The notes under the pieces: model-generated
The model's input: only the letters and a program-made list of their open reading frames with translations
Told to the model about the DNA's origin: nothing
The model's database searches: none
Shown here: piece after piece, positions 22,073-33,865 of the stretch
Position numbering within the stretch: position 1 is the stretch's first letter
Layout: each line of letters opens with the position of its first letter
From: Bathynomus jamesi
Taxonomy: Eukaryota; Arthropoda; Malacostraca; Isopoda; Cirolanidae
Assembly: GCA_023014485.1 (NCBI GenBank)
Contig: JAJOZX010002351.1
Span: 235,001-299,000 of the forward strand
Direction: 5' to 3'
DNA length: 64,000 nt
Made by a program: the position numbers and the translations under genes

Positions 22073-24675
22073 TTAAACACTGTAGATACGAGTAATATAA
22101 GAACACTCGTGAAAAATGAAAACATTGTGTGAATAAATACTTTTATTCCTACAATGAATATGGAAAAAAGTTTCCTGAGGAAGGAATGAAGTTTTTTTGG
22201 CTTTCCGTCTGTGTTTTTCTTCGGGCACGTCTCGCTTCAAACACCAGCAATAGTCCGCCAGCATATTGATATCCCAGTTTCCCTGGTACCTCTCTTTCAT
22301 TATTTTGATATCTTGGTGAAATCGTTCACCCTGTTCCTCACTATAATCCCCGCAATTTTCAGGAAAATAGTCCAAGTGGGACCACAAAAAGTGCATTTTT
22401 ATGGACATGCGCGACCCATGAGCTTTGAAAGCTTCCATCAAGTTTTCAACAACGGACTCGTATTCTGGACTTCTACGCTTGCCAAGAAAATCAGTGAAAA
22501 CTGATTTGAATGCCTGCCAGGCATTCTTCTCAGTTGGAGTCATTGCGTTTTCGAACTGAGTATCCTTGATCAAAGTTCGAATTTGAGGACCATCAAAAAC
22601 CCCAGCATTTAGTTTAGCATCAGATATATGAGGAAATTTACTCTCGAGATATCGGAATGCTGAACCCTCCTTATTCATTGATTTGATGAAATTTTTCATC
22701 AAGCCCAGCTTAATATGAAGTGGTGGGAGCAAAATTTTTGTTGGTGGTACCAGGGGCACTGAAACGACATTATGCGACCCAGGTTCAAAATTCTCTCTGG
22801 ATGCCCATTCACGCTGTGCATAGTGCTTCTCATCCGCTCGGCTATCCCATTTGCAGAGGAAACATGGGTATTTCGTGTATCCCCCTTGCATTCCCAATAC
22901 AAATGCCACAATCTGAAAAAAAAGAAAATATTTAAAGAATTTAGAGAATTTGTTCTATCAGATAAAAAATCTATGCATTGGACTGTATCACTTCTGTGGG
23001 GAAGTTAAGTGTTCTTATACGCTCTCAAATAACCTTTGGAAAAACAACATAGTCAATAGCAATAGTTTACTTATGATTTTAGTATTACCTTCAAATCTCC
23101 ACAGATCCTCCAGTTATGTTGGTCGTATACGAGAGCATCCAGTAAAATTTTCATGTTATCGTAGCTCTCAGTAAGTTGTACGGAATGTGCTACAGGGACT
23201 GATGCAACCCTATTCCCAATGTTGAGAAGTACTGCTTTCAAACTTCGTTTAGACGAGTCTATAAATAGCCTCCATTCTGATGCGTTATATGGCAGGCCCA
23301 AGGATTCGATTAGCCCCTCAACATTGCAGCAGTACACTAAGGAAGAGGTATTTTCGTGCACTGCAAAAAACTTGCGGAATTCTTCCTCTCGTTTCCTATA
23401 CCAGGAGAATGTTGTTCCCGGAGCCAGCAAGTTGTCCTCTCGAAGTCGTGAGCCCAAGATCTCGGCAGCTAATTTGGAAAGTCCTAAATCCCTGGTAAGA
23501 TCATTAAGTTTGGCCTGGTTGGGAGGCCTCGGCTCATTTGAAGCGGTATTTTGAGGTATATACGACTGGGACTGGTCATTGGCATTGGTCATTGATTCAT
23601 CATCAGAATCATCGAAGTCCAGGGTTTGAGGTGGGTCGGGTATTGGAATTCCAGGACCATGGGGTACAGGTCTCATAGCAGAAGGAATGTCAGGGTATAC
23701 AACAATGTGTTTATTCTTCTTGTTAACTCCTGAAAATAGAAACAAAAACATGGATATAAAACTTGCATATGAAATAGAAGAAGCATTCAAACAGTGGCGG
23801 CTCGTGAGGGAAGGCTGCGGTCTGTAAGATATGAAATAGGTCGATGGAGTCTGTATATTTTCTTTCTTTTTCATTCATATTGTCCCTCCAAGGTGGGCTT
23901 ATAAATTTATTTTTCTTAAATATTTTGAAATCTTCGTATGAAACTTGACATAATATTCACCATAATGTAATATTCACCATATATAGCATAATATTCACCA
24001 TAATGGTAATCATACATTTACATATACATATTGTTATAGAAAATACATTTACACATACATATTGTTATACAAGTTATATTTACATATACAATGATTGTAT
24101 ATTTTCTTTCTTTTTCATTCATATTGTCCCCGAAGGGACAATATGAATGAAAAAGAAAGAAAATATACAATCATTGTATATGTAAATATAACTTGTATAA
24201 CAATATGTATGTGTAAATGTATTTTCTATAACAATATGTTATGTAAATGTATGATTACCATTATGGTGAATATTATGCTATATATGGTGAATATTACATT
24301 ATGGTGAATATTATGTCAAGTTTCATACGAGGATTTCAAAATATTTAAGAAAAATAAATTTATAAGCCCACCTTGGAGGTTTGTCATGCAGAAATAGCAA
24401 TCTGTCACGTGATCCTTTCCTTCTCTCCAAATCATGGGAATTCCAAAAGGCAAAGATTTCGCTCTGCCTTTGCTCCATCTTCTCAAATTTTCAATGCACG
24501 TCTTGCAGCACATATGAGGGGCAAAATTTTTGTCCTGGTCCCCTAGCTTAATTCCAAGGTATGCTCTATACATTGTCTTCACAAATTTAGTGATTTGGGA
24601 CTGGTTATTTGGCATGGTAACCGTCCAACATATGTAGCAGAATCTATTGGGATCATTTTTACACGCTCTATTCAT
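22073..24675 (-). CDS. Family B transposase-like protein, three exons, intact
   Basis: Exons are 24675-24372, 23729-23089 and 22912-22073, with introns of 642 and 176 bp that have GT-AG ends (donors GTGGGC and GTAATAC; acceptors TTTTCAG and TTTTTCAG). Phases fit and give 594 residues without a break. The N-terminus is Cys-rich and probably binds zinc: 'FCYIC', 'HMCCKTC', 'DCYFC'. A central acidic linker follows, then the core: 'EWRLFIDSSKRSLKAVLL', 'WRICGDLK' split by intron 2, 'CFLCKWDSR', 'LPPLHIKLGLMKNF' and 'SEEQGERFHQDI'. The acidic residues in FIDSS, CGDLK and GERFHQ are candidates for a DDE triad, which is inference. Two relatives lie at 27025-28707 and 46440-47753, and all three sit between terminal inverted repeats, so I read it as a transposase. 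I do not recognise a named superfamily. Confidence 0.8.
23885..24379. repeat. Near-perfect palindrome filling intron 1 of the family B gene
   Basis: Arms of about 245 bp (23885-24130 and 24135-24379) are inverted with a 4-nt spacer CGAA. The outer end of the right arm includes the last 8 bases of exon 1 and the splice donor, so the left arm holds an antisense copy of them. Only a few mismatches are visible, so it is recent. Confidence 0.9.
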
Positions 24676-24924
24676 TACGAAATATTTTATCTATATGCCT
24701 GAAAAGTAAAAAAAGATATTATACAAGTGAAACAAGTGATGATAGATGTTACTGTTCCAATTCCGCTTTGACAAAATCACGAAAAATTCTATTTTACTTA
24801 TGAGGCCATAGCCGGATAACCTGAGCTGATTGAGAAAAAAGGATTGCAGATTCGAAATCAGCAGGAAACACTCTATAAGAATCACTTACAAAACCCTTGA
24901 CAGCAAAATTGATGCATACCAGTG

Positions 24925-26649
24925 TTATCATTGCTTTAGATAACTATACAATTCCATTAGTTCATATAGGATTATCTTAGCATTCATCTCACATTCGGGG
25001 ATAATGTTTTCATTAAGCTAAATTCACATTTAGTGCTAAATATGCAAACATAAGCAATACTATGGTTATACAGGCAAATCTTCTAAGACTCAAGGATCCG
25101 TCCTTAGTTCATTTAGGGCTATTTTTGCACCTATTTGGCAAACGTCGGTAATGTCTTCGTATGGTTTAAGCTTTGAACATATACCTTCAAAAGCTTGTCC
25201 AAGTACACGTTCAGTTATTACTGCTTTATCATAAAAAGTTAATACATATAGTACTCAACACACCTTCATTGGGTGTTTAGCTTCTTTTTAGCAGTCTTTT
25301 CAATTGAAAATTGTTCAGGCCTCATAACGATGGGCAAGGAAATCCAAGTCATTAAAGCAGCTATCCCTGATGTAGGAGTAAAGCTATTGAGAGTGTATGG
25401 TGAATGAGAGGGAGGGCTTGTAACGTTCGATGCCTACGTTCTAAATGGTACTTCTCCGCGGATGTTGTTTTTAAATAATCTTTAAGCTCTGGTCCGTTCT
25501 CACCCTGTTGCTCTCTAGGTTTCACAAAATCGTCAGTTAAAAACACATAGGCGTGGTCTAGAACAGTACCATGTAGTTTATATCGTCAATTTGTTTATTT
25601 ATTACGGATCTCAAGTTGGGGAAAGTCGCTATTTCAAACTACCTATTGAAGGTGAAATGGTAACGCGTAGGCAGTGGTTCACTATTACTGCTCGGACTAA
25701 CCTCCTACCACAAATGTATATCAACGCAAGGCTGCAGTAGGTCAAGGCTCAGCTTCAGCGTAGAGATAACACTACTCGTAATACAATCAATGATCCTCAC
25801 TTTTAAAACATTCAAGGGGGCTGTTACTTTTGTTATGTGTTGGTTTTTAATAAGAAATCCAATAATGTTTTTAGAGTGTAGAGTGTAGTAAATTGAATTT
25901 ATTGTGTAAAATTAACATATATGTAAAATATAATGATTTAAAAATTACATGTTGGAGAAGATCGAAGTGAAACACTAGTTGGCAACATGGAGGGAGACTT
26001 GAAATACGCTGAAGACCGGAGGCATACGCTAAAAGGCAGTCTTTCACGGGAGGTGTTAATGACTGTATTTTTCTGCTAAAAAATGCAGTTTTAAATTTGT
26101 TCAGTAACTAATTGTCCTTCCACAAAGTGGTGTGAAATAATGCACTCGTTTTTCTTCCCCGTTATTATTTCCACGTTAATTAAATAAGCAAGTTCAAATG
26201 GAGTTGAACGTTCTCGTTTTAAAATTCCTTTCTTCGTTCAAAATGTGTCCGTCATAGTGCCTGTGTTCCGAATCTTTCTTGGCCACAGCTACCATAGATA
26301 TTGTAGTGGTTTCTTTCATTGCAATGGTTTTTTATTGCATTAACATGGTTTTTATGGACTTATAATATTTGTTATATCGAACTTATATGGTATTGCAAAC
26401 TTTAACTCTTCTATTTGACTCGTGTTTAACTGCACTGAACTCCGGAAGCGTGTGTTGTTAGATCTAACTTAAAGGTAACCGGACCTCGAAACATTTTATA
26501 TGATTTTTATTCAATTTAACTTTTGAAACACGGTGATTAAAGATAGAGCAAATTAAGATAAATATGAGAGTGAAAGAGAGAGAGGACTAGTCGTCCTAAG
26601 CCAACTATAATTAACGGAATTTACATTGAAAAGCACGGTACTTGTAGAT
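24925..26649. other. AT-rich sequence without recognised gene
   Basis: I see no coding signature, TIR pair or tRNA-like box in this 1.7 kb. Frames are short and closed. Confidence 0.4.
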
Positions 26650-29215
26650 CACTAGGCAACAAATTTCAACTTTTGTTTTGTTACAGACACGTGAACTACT
26701 GATTCCTACTAAAGCGCTGATGCTGATTTCAGATCTGATATCAAAATTTCTCTATCACGTCCAGATTTTGTGTAACCGAAAACCCTATTTTTCATTTTTT
26801 TTTCTCACCCGCTTCTATTACGAAAGCCGTCTAAGCTACTTTTCCGTGCCACGTTTTATGTTAAGCATACTTAAATAATTAGTGAACAGGGATGTCTTTC
26901 CTCCTTTATTCTGGCTTAAGACAGACAGCGGAATTCCGCTGGCGGAGTTACCACCCTGCGCCCAACCATCCACCCAAAGCGCGTTAGTATTTTGTTGTTA
27001 CTACTGAAAGGCAAATTCCTGTTCTTAAGTGAAACTTTGGTGTGTCCTCTTCCTTTGTCGCTTGTAGGATGACGAGCTCTCCTTCTGCAGGAACCAACAA
27101 TAATCTCCCATCATATTTGGGTTGAAATTACCTTGGTATCTGTTTTCCATAACTGAGATCTGTTGGTGGAAGCGCTCACCATGCTCGTCACTTACAGCCC
27201 CAAGGTTGGCCGGGAAGAAGTCAAGATGAGAATGTAAAAAATGAATTTTCAAAGACATTCTGCATCCCATTATTTCATAAGATTTAAGCATGTTTTCTAC
27301 GAGTTTACGGTGGTTTTCAGCTTTGTGGTTTCCAAGAAAATTTTTGACAACTTCAACGAAAGATGTCCATGCTCCTAGTTCATTCTCATTTAGGTTAGAT
27401 GGAAACGATGAGTCGTGGATGACACTGCGGATCTGTGGTCCAGTGAAAACTCCAGCTTCTAGCTTAGCATCTGTCAATATTCCTTTGAATTTATCCTTTA
27501 AATATTGGAAACCACTACCTTGATGATCCATACCCTTCACGAAATTTTTCATAAGGCCAAGTTTAATGTGAAGTGGTGGAAGATGTACTTTCTGAGGGTC
27601 AATAAGTGCTGGGTGTTTCACATTGTATTTACCAACAACATGTTCAGTTCTAGATGGCCAATCATGTTTTTTGTAGTGGTTCTTGTCATCTCTGCTGTTC
27701 CATAGACACAAAAAGCACATATGCTTTGTGTAGCCCAACTGTAACCCAAGAAGTAATGATACAACTTTAAGGTCGCCACAAATATTCCATGTGTGGTCCT
27801 TATATTTGATGAGTCTTAGCAGCAGTTTCATCGATTCATAAGTCTCATTAAGGCCAGTGGCATGTGCTACAGGTATTGAAGGTTTTTCATTGCCGTTGTG
27901 CAGTAATACAGCTTTAAGGCTAGCTTTACTAGAGTCAATGAACAGTCTCCATTCTTTTGGATCATAGCGACAGCCAATCCCTTGCATCAGACCACTGATA
28001 TCGTGGCAGAAACAAACGTTTTATTCCTGTAAGTAAAATGATGAAAACTGCAAATGGCGATGGCGGAAATGGGAAACTTTGGTGTTTGGTTGGAGAAGAT
28101 TAAATTCTTGAAGTCTTGAACCAAGCAACTCTGCCTTTTCTTTTGGTAATTCCAAATCGCGCACTAAGTCATTTAACTCCGCTTGACTTAACAAATGTGG
28201 GGAAATATTTGCATCTGGAACATATATGCCATCTTTCCCTGTTTCTATATCACTAGCAGAATCTTCAGATGAACTGCTGTCTGTTATCGTTGCTGGTGGA
28301 ACTGGTGGTGGATTTGTTTCATCATGTGGTACTGGTTTCATTGCTGATTCGCAGTTTGGGTACGTGATCTTTGATTTGTTTTTCTTTGTGAAACCAGCAA
28401 TCTTTGTCAAACAAAAATAACAATCATTGAAGTGATTTTTCAGCTCACGCCAAACCATGGGGACTGAGAACGGCATAGCTTTTCTTTTACCATTCATCCA
28501 AGCTATTAACATTGCATTGCACTGTGCACAGCAAATATGTGGTGCCCAGTCCCTCTGTTGGTCTCCTAACTTACAGTCAAAATAACACTTGTAGGCAAGT
28601 TTAATCTTTGTTGTTATGTTTCTACGTTGTGGCTTAGGTGTATATTGTCCACAGACAAAGCAGAAGTTGTCTGGGTGATTTACACAAGCACGTCTATTTG
28701 ATGCCATTTTGAATTACCATACAATATCTGAAAAAACGTAGAAAGTAATTATTACGATGTGCAAAATAAAAGAAATACACACCGTAGTACAAAACAAATG
28801 CTATAAAAACACACAAGTCACCACAACCTGTCACTTGCTCATCAGCAGAGAGCTTCAACAACCGTTCTGCTTGACTGTCACGTAGCGACTGACCGTTGGG
28901 CCGTTGCCCGTTGCTATGCTCTTGACTCAGTGTTGCCAACTCGGGATAAATTTTATTTATCAAAATTGTTCGAATTTGTATATAGTTGGCAAAAAAAATT
29001 GCTTTAACCTTGAAAAGCAAGTTTCATATTACTGGCATTAAGCCGATTAAAACCAAAATCTGGACGTGGTAGAAAATTTTACTAAAAGTGATTTGCATTT
29101 TACACAAAATCTAGACGTGATAGAAAAAATCTAATTATAGATTTGAAATCAGCATACCGAAATTAGCTAGGAGCACCTATTTGGTCTTCTGTAACAAAAT
29201 CTTTGTTGCCTAGTG
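26650..29215 (-). mobile_element. Family B DNA transposon, copy 2
   Basis: Ends are 'CACTAGGCAACAAA' at 26650 and its inverse, ending at 29215. Both inner TIR regions share 'GTTTTGTTACAGA'-like and 'TCACGTCYAGATTTTGTGTA' blocks; the last occurs twice near the right end (about 29050-29130) and may be a subterminal binding site. The flanking 8-mers do not match. It holds one intronless transposase frame on the minus strand. Confidence 0.8.
27025..28707 (-). pseudogene. Family B transposase-like protein, intronless, one in-frame stop
   Basis: A single frame of 561 codons from the ATG at 28707 is broken only by a TAA at 28023-28021. Cys motifs are 'FCFVC', 'HICCAQC', 'DCYFC'; core motifs are 'EWRLFIDSSKASLKAVLL', 'WNICGDLKVV', 'CFLCLWNSR' (Asp replaced by Asn compared with copy 1), 'LPPLHIKLGLMKNF' and 'SDEHGERFHQ'. 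Neither intron of copy 1 is present: the sequence runs straight through both positions. The promoter side (28708-29215) is the long subterminal region. A single stop suggests recent inactivation or a polymorphic defect. Confidence 0.8.
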
Positions 29216-29226
29216 AATTATCTTCC

Positions 29227-30387
29227 CCCCACCAATTCTGACAGAATATTTTCGTTAAAACTAACGAAAATATGGTATTACAGTATTACAGTTTCAACCA
29301 CAACTCGTTTTGAAAAATAAAAATTAGGTTTTCCGGTGGTTTCTGATGTGATTCATCCGAAAATGACATTCATTTCCGTCGCAAATTACTCGTTTTTGTG
29401 AAATCGGGGTTTTTGGGTGGGGGCGATCAAAAACGAGTGATTTGCAACGGAAATGACCCCTCACCTCAGTTTCTAATAAAAATTATTGCAATGCGTAGAA
29501 AGTAATAAATAAAACCTTTCCTTTAAGTAAAAAAAATTTCGGTCGATTATATTTATGGAGATATTTGCTTCTGAAATTTTAATTACGATATCCATTTGAC
29601 GTGACGTCACGTCAAGTGCGACTTTTTTTCATAAAATATTTTTCCTTATTGGGCTATTTTTTCGCTACTCTGCGACTTAATTAGTTGGTTGGTTTTTGTT
29701 CTGGCTATTTTTTTTTCCAATTGGATTCAGTTTGGTCGTGTTTGTGATAGAATTATGACGTGCTGTTCGTGTGGTTTCGACTTTGAGAACTTGATTTGTC
29801 ATGTGCCCTAGATGAAGACTAAAAAAGTGCATAACTTAACATGTTATTACATTATCATTTATATAATTTAGGTCTCTGGGGTACGGGGGAACGCATCACA
29901 AATTGATCGGTATAGGGTTCCTAGGTTTTCCGTTGGTTTCTGATGTGATTCATCTGAAAATGACATTCATTTCCGTCGCAAATCACTCGTTTTTGATCCC
30001 CCCCACCCAAAAAAAAAACCGATTTCCCACGCATTCCCCCATATTTAAGGGGGGGGAATCACAAAAACGAGTAATTTGCGACAGAAATGAATGTCATTTT
30101 CAGATGAATCACATCAGGAACCACCGGAAAACCTAATTTTTATTTTTCAAAACGAGTTGTGGTTGAAACTATAAATTTACCGAAAATATCACGACTTAAC
30201 CTAACCAATTATCAAGGGCGTACAGTTGATCTATTATTTTATTTATTAATTATAACATTGTTTGTTTCTGGAATAGTATTTACATTTTACTAATAGATCA
30301 ACTGTACGCCCTTGATAATTGGTTAGGTTAAGTCGTGATATTTTCGTTAGTTTTAACGAAAATATTATGTCAAAATTGGTGGGGGGG
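29227..30387. repeat. Nested inverted-repeat (foldback) block
   Basis: The outermost arms are CCCCCCACCAATT near 29227 and the inverse near 30387. Inside, the segment with 'AACGAGTTGTGGTTGAAAC' (inverse at 29290) and 'GACATTCATTTCCGTCGCAA' occurs three times: about 29304-29400 and 29920-30010 in one orientation and 30060-30170 in the other. No protein is encoded. It looks like foldback elements inserted in one another. Confidence 0.7.
30180..30347. repeat. Perfect-looking 56-bp hairpin
   Basis: The arms 30180-30235 and about 30291-30347 are inverse copies, including 'ATCAAGGGCGTACAGTTGAT', around a 55-nt AT-rich spacer. A further inverse fragment of the same arm lies at about 58734-58785. 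Confidence 0.8.
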
Positions 30388-30732
30388 AGATAACCTACAA
30401 GTACCAAAAACACTGTGAAGCACAACGCGTCTTGTGATCACAACCTTCAGCAAAAATTTGTTTGAAAATGAGGCGCAGGATTGTCAACTGTAAATTTTAA
30501 AACTAACTACTCTCTGGGCATACCAACTGGGATTTAAGAACTAATTTCTCCCTCTCGGCAGTTAATATAAAACAAATTTCTAATTAATAATCACGTCAAA
30601 TTGCATTAATTAACAATCACATTAATTCTATTTATTACATTCATTAATTCCATTTATGACAAATTAGTCCCGAAAAAGAATGTTGGTAATTATTCGTTTT
30701 GACACCCTGTCTGTTTTTATGATGAGAACAAA

Positions 30733-30889
30733 CTTTTCTGGTCAATTTTGAGGTGTTTTGCACGAATCTGCCATCCGTTTCCTCCGCAAATGCGTAGTTT
30801 CCGAGATATCGTCATCTCGAAAACTACGCATTTTCACAGGAAACGGATGGCAGTTTCGTACAAAACACCTCAAAATTAATCAGAAAAGT
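30733..30889. repeat. Hairpin with about 70-bp arms, first copy
   Basis: The arms contain 'TGCCATCCGTTTCCT' and its inverse 'AGGAAACGGATGGCA' around a core 'CGAGATATCGTCATCTCGAA'. Confidence 0.8.
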
Positions 30890-31461
30890 GTGCTCTCGTC
30901 ATTTTCGTTTAAATTAACAAAAATATCACGACTTAACTTAACCATTCATCAAGGGCGTACAGTTGACCTAACCGGGCATTCAATTAACCTAACCAGGCAT
31001 TCAATTGACCTAACAGGTTAATATTGGTTATTTCACCTAAATATCTTCTGATCTTTTCATATTAGGCACTCACTGTCACATTTCGGGCAAGTTAAGGATG
31101 AGAGAATATCGCCGTAAATAATAAAAACATCCAACGAATCAAGTTCTCAAAGTCGAAATCACACGAACGGCACGTCATAATTCTATCACAAACACCACCA
31201 ACCTGAATCCAATTAGGAAAAAAAATAGCCAGAACAAAAACCAACAAACTAATTAAGTTGCAGAGTAGCGAAAAAATAGCCCAATCAGGAAAATATTTTA
31301 TGAAAAAAGTACATTGTAGCCAAAACAGGAAATATATTTTATTAAAAAAAGTACATTTGAACAAATTTGCACAACATAAGATATATATATTTTCTTAGTC
31401 AGTTTTTGAATGGCAATTCGGTAATTATTCGTTTTTACACCTAGTCTATTTTTATGATCAG

Positions 31462-31627
31462 AACAAACTTTTCTGGTCAATTTTGAGGTGTTTTGCATGA
31501 ATCTGCCATCCGTTTCCTGTGCAAATGCGTGGTTTTCGAGATATCGTCATCTTGAAAACTACGCATTTGCACAGGAAACGGATGGCCGTTTCGTACAAAA
31601 CACTTCAAAATTAACCAGAAAAGTTTG
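31462..31627. repeat. Hairpin with about 70-bp arms, second copy
   Basis: The same hairpin as at 30733-30889, lightly diverged, in the second unit of the direct duplication. Confidence 0.8.
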
Positions 31628-31683
31628 CGCTCATCATTTTCATTTAAACTAACGAAAATATCACGACTTAACCTAACCAATCA

Positions 31684-31866
31684 TGAAGGGTGTATAGTTG
31701 ACCTAACTGGGCATTCAATTAACCTAACCAATCATCAAGGGTGTATAGTTGACCTAACTGGGCATTCAATTAACCTAACCAGGCCTTCAGTTGACCTAAC
31801 CTGGCATTCAGTTGACCTAACCGGGCATTCAATTAACCTAACCGGGCATTCAATTAACCTAACAGG
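31684..31866. repeat. Minisatellite, unit about 21 bp with CCTAACC
   Basis: Repeated units of the type 'CCTAACCGGGCATTCAATTA' follow two longer units with 'ATCAAGGGTGTATAGTTGA'. A shorter array of the same unit is at 30955-31017. Confidence 0.85.
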
Positions 31867-32299
31867 TTAATATTGGTTATTTCACCTAAATATCTTCTGA
31901 TCTTTTCGTATTAGACACTCACTGTCACATTTCGGGCAAGTTAAGGATGAGAGAATAACGCCGTAATTGATAAAAACATCCAATCCTTTGTTTTCATCTA
32001 TGGCACATGACGAATCAAGTTCTCAAAGTCAAAATCACACGAATGGCACGTCATAATTCTATCACAAACACCACTAAACTGAATCCAATTTAAAAAAAAA
32101 ATAGCCAGAACAAAACCCAACCAACTAATTAAGTCGTAGAGTAGCGAAAAAATAGCCCAATCAGGAAAAATATTTTATGAAAAAAGTACATTATAGCCAA
32201 AACAGGAAATATATTTTATTAAAAAAAGTACATTTCAACAAATTTGCACAACATAAGATATATATTTTCTTAGTCAGTTTTGAATGGCAATTCAATATA

Positions 32300-33008
32300 C
32301 TGTATTGTACTGTTTTAACAGCGCGTGAGCGGGTTAAAAGACGAATATTAACCGGCAATTCAATATATTGTACTGTTTTAACCGCGCGTGAGTGGGTGAA
32401 AAGACGAATATTAACCAGAATGTTAAATCAGTAGTAAGAATGAATTAACGCAGGTTAAACAAAAGTAAATAATAATAATTAAAGACATTTCACGACACTT
32501 TATAGTTATTTTATGATAAATAGATCTTTGTTACAGATCTCGCTACTTCAACAGTTGAAAACGTACTCACGGGGAGATGTGTTTGCGGTCGACTGGTGAA
32601 TCTGAGAGTTGCGAATAGCTGGTACATGGATGGGGGCGGGGCTTATACTCAATGTTCAAACATGGAAGATACTGCGAAACAGTGCTAGGACACGTTGTGA
32701 TTCGTCAGAAGACTTATTTGAATATATGATAGTAGCAGTTACAGTATATATGTTAGTCACTGTCTAAAATTAGGCAATTTACAAATTTACTGAAATTCAG
32801 GCAATGTATCAAATTCAGGGCGTGCGGGTTTGAGTTTTAAGGAGTTGTGGTCGTGGTTGTGGAAGTTTGGGGATTGTGGGCAGGGTAAAGCAGGGCATGG
32901 GCACTGTCTGAATGACTCAAGTACGTTGATGGCGGGGAAGAGTGTTGGGTGGCCTCTAAACTTCATACTTTATTTATTACTGCATAAAATAATTTGCATT
33001 TATTATAT
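32300..33008. other. Sequence without recognised gene
   Basis: A small direct repeat ('CAATATAYTGTACTGTTTTAA', two copies at about 32292-32360 with 'AAAGACGAATATTAACC') is the only structure seen. Confidence 0.4.
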
Positions 33009-33130
33009 ACAGTAAACCCTCGTCCAACGCGTGGATTAGGTTCCTCGAGAACGGCGCGTTAGGTAAATCCGCATCGGGCAAACTTAATACCTCATGGGAT
33101 AAATGGGGATACGTGAACACGGCCGCGTAA
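33009..33130. repeat. Possible pogo/Tigger-like TIR remnant
   Basis: 'TACAGTAAACCCTCGTCCAA' resembles the ends of Tigger-type elements, which begin CAGT and are flanked by TA. No second TIR or transposase was seen. Confidence 0.3.
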
Positions 33131-33261
33131 AGTCTCCCATTAATACGTAGATTTTTATTCACACATAAATGAATTTCCCTACCTATATTTTATATGAAAT
33201 AAGAACATAATAAAATCATAAACATAATGATATTTACGTATGATAAATAAAAATATATTAA

Positions 33262-33701
33262 ATGAAAATAGCAAGTATCTTTTCTTTCTTGATATCTGTA
33301 ACTTTGGTCAAAATTATCAATCAAAGTATTTCCAAAGGAATATTCCCATCAATGCTAAAAACTGGTTGTATAACATCCCTTTTTAAAGGGGATGATCCTA
33401 CACTAGCAACAAATTACAGGCCGGTGTGTTCATTATCTGTGTTCAGCAAAGTCTTTGAAAAATTATAAAAAGTAGAATGCAGCGATATTTAGAATCCTAC
33501 AATTTATTATTTCCAAATCAATATGGCTTCCGTAATAATAAAACAACGGAAATAGCTATTTTAAATCTTATGGAAAATGCAAATATAGCTAAAGAGAACA
33601 ACGAAATAATGATATCAACATTTATGGATTTGAGTAAGGCGTTTGATGTAATAGAAATAGACCATAATATTCTACTTAATAAACTATTGAAAGCCATATA
33701 A
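33262..33701 (+). pseudogene. LINE reverse transcriptase fragment (Jockey/CR1-like)
   Basis: Two adjoining frames give 'LKTGCITSLFKGDDP', 'NYRPVCSLSVFSKVFEKL', then 'QYGFRNNKTTEIAILNLM' and 'TFMDLSKAFDVIEIDHNIL' with the first catalytic Asp. It is cut on both sides, with a frame break near 33468. The remaining RT motifs are missing. Confidence 0.8.
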
Positions 33702-33865
33702 AGAATCACTTCGGGCAATCGCAAAATGATCCCTATATGCGACTGATCCACATAACCGACAGTTAATTGAACCATCAGAAAATGTTATATTAAGTACTGT
33801 ATAAACAACTAGTATAAGTATATTTCAACAGTCCTTTTAAATTTTTATTTTTAATAAATAATATA

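Larger units (their letters stand above)
21893..24924 (-). mobile_element. Family B DNA transposon, copy 1 (apparently intact)
   Basis: The element is 3032 bp. Its ends are 'CACTGGTATGCAT' at 21893 and the exact inverse at 24912-24924. The TIRs continue with partial matches for over 100 bp ('TCAATCAGSTCAGGTT' at the inner side). No clear target duplication was found. It encloses one complete three-exon gene on the minus strand. The first bases (CACTGG) resemble the hAT-type YARNG rule only loosely. Confidence 0.8.
30660..32300. repeat. Direct tandem duplication of about 0.8 kb
   Basis: The blocks at about 30660-31390 and 31410-32300 share, in order, a hairpin, a CCTAACC-rich minisatellite, 'CACTGTCACATTTCGGGCAA', 'GGCACGTCATAATTCTATCA' and 'AACAAATTTGCACAACATAA'. 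An inverted piece of the same unit lies at about 29640-29830. No gene was recognised. Confidence 0.75.

Noticed and set aside
31684..31866. True telomere repeat
   Set aside because: CCTAACC occurs once per 21-bp unit and not in uninterrupted series.
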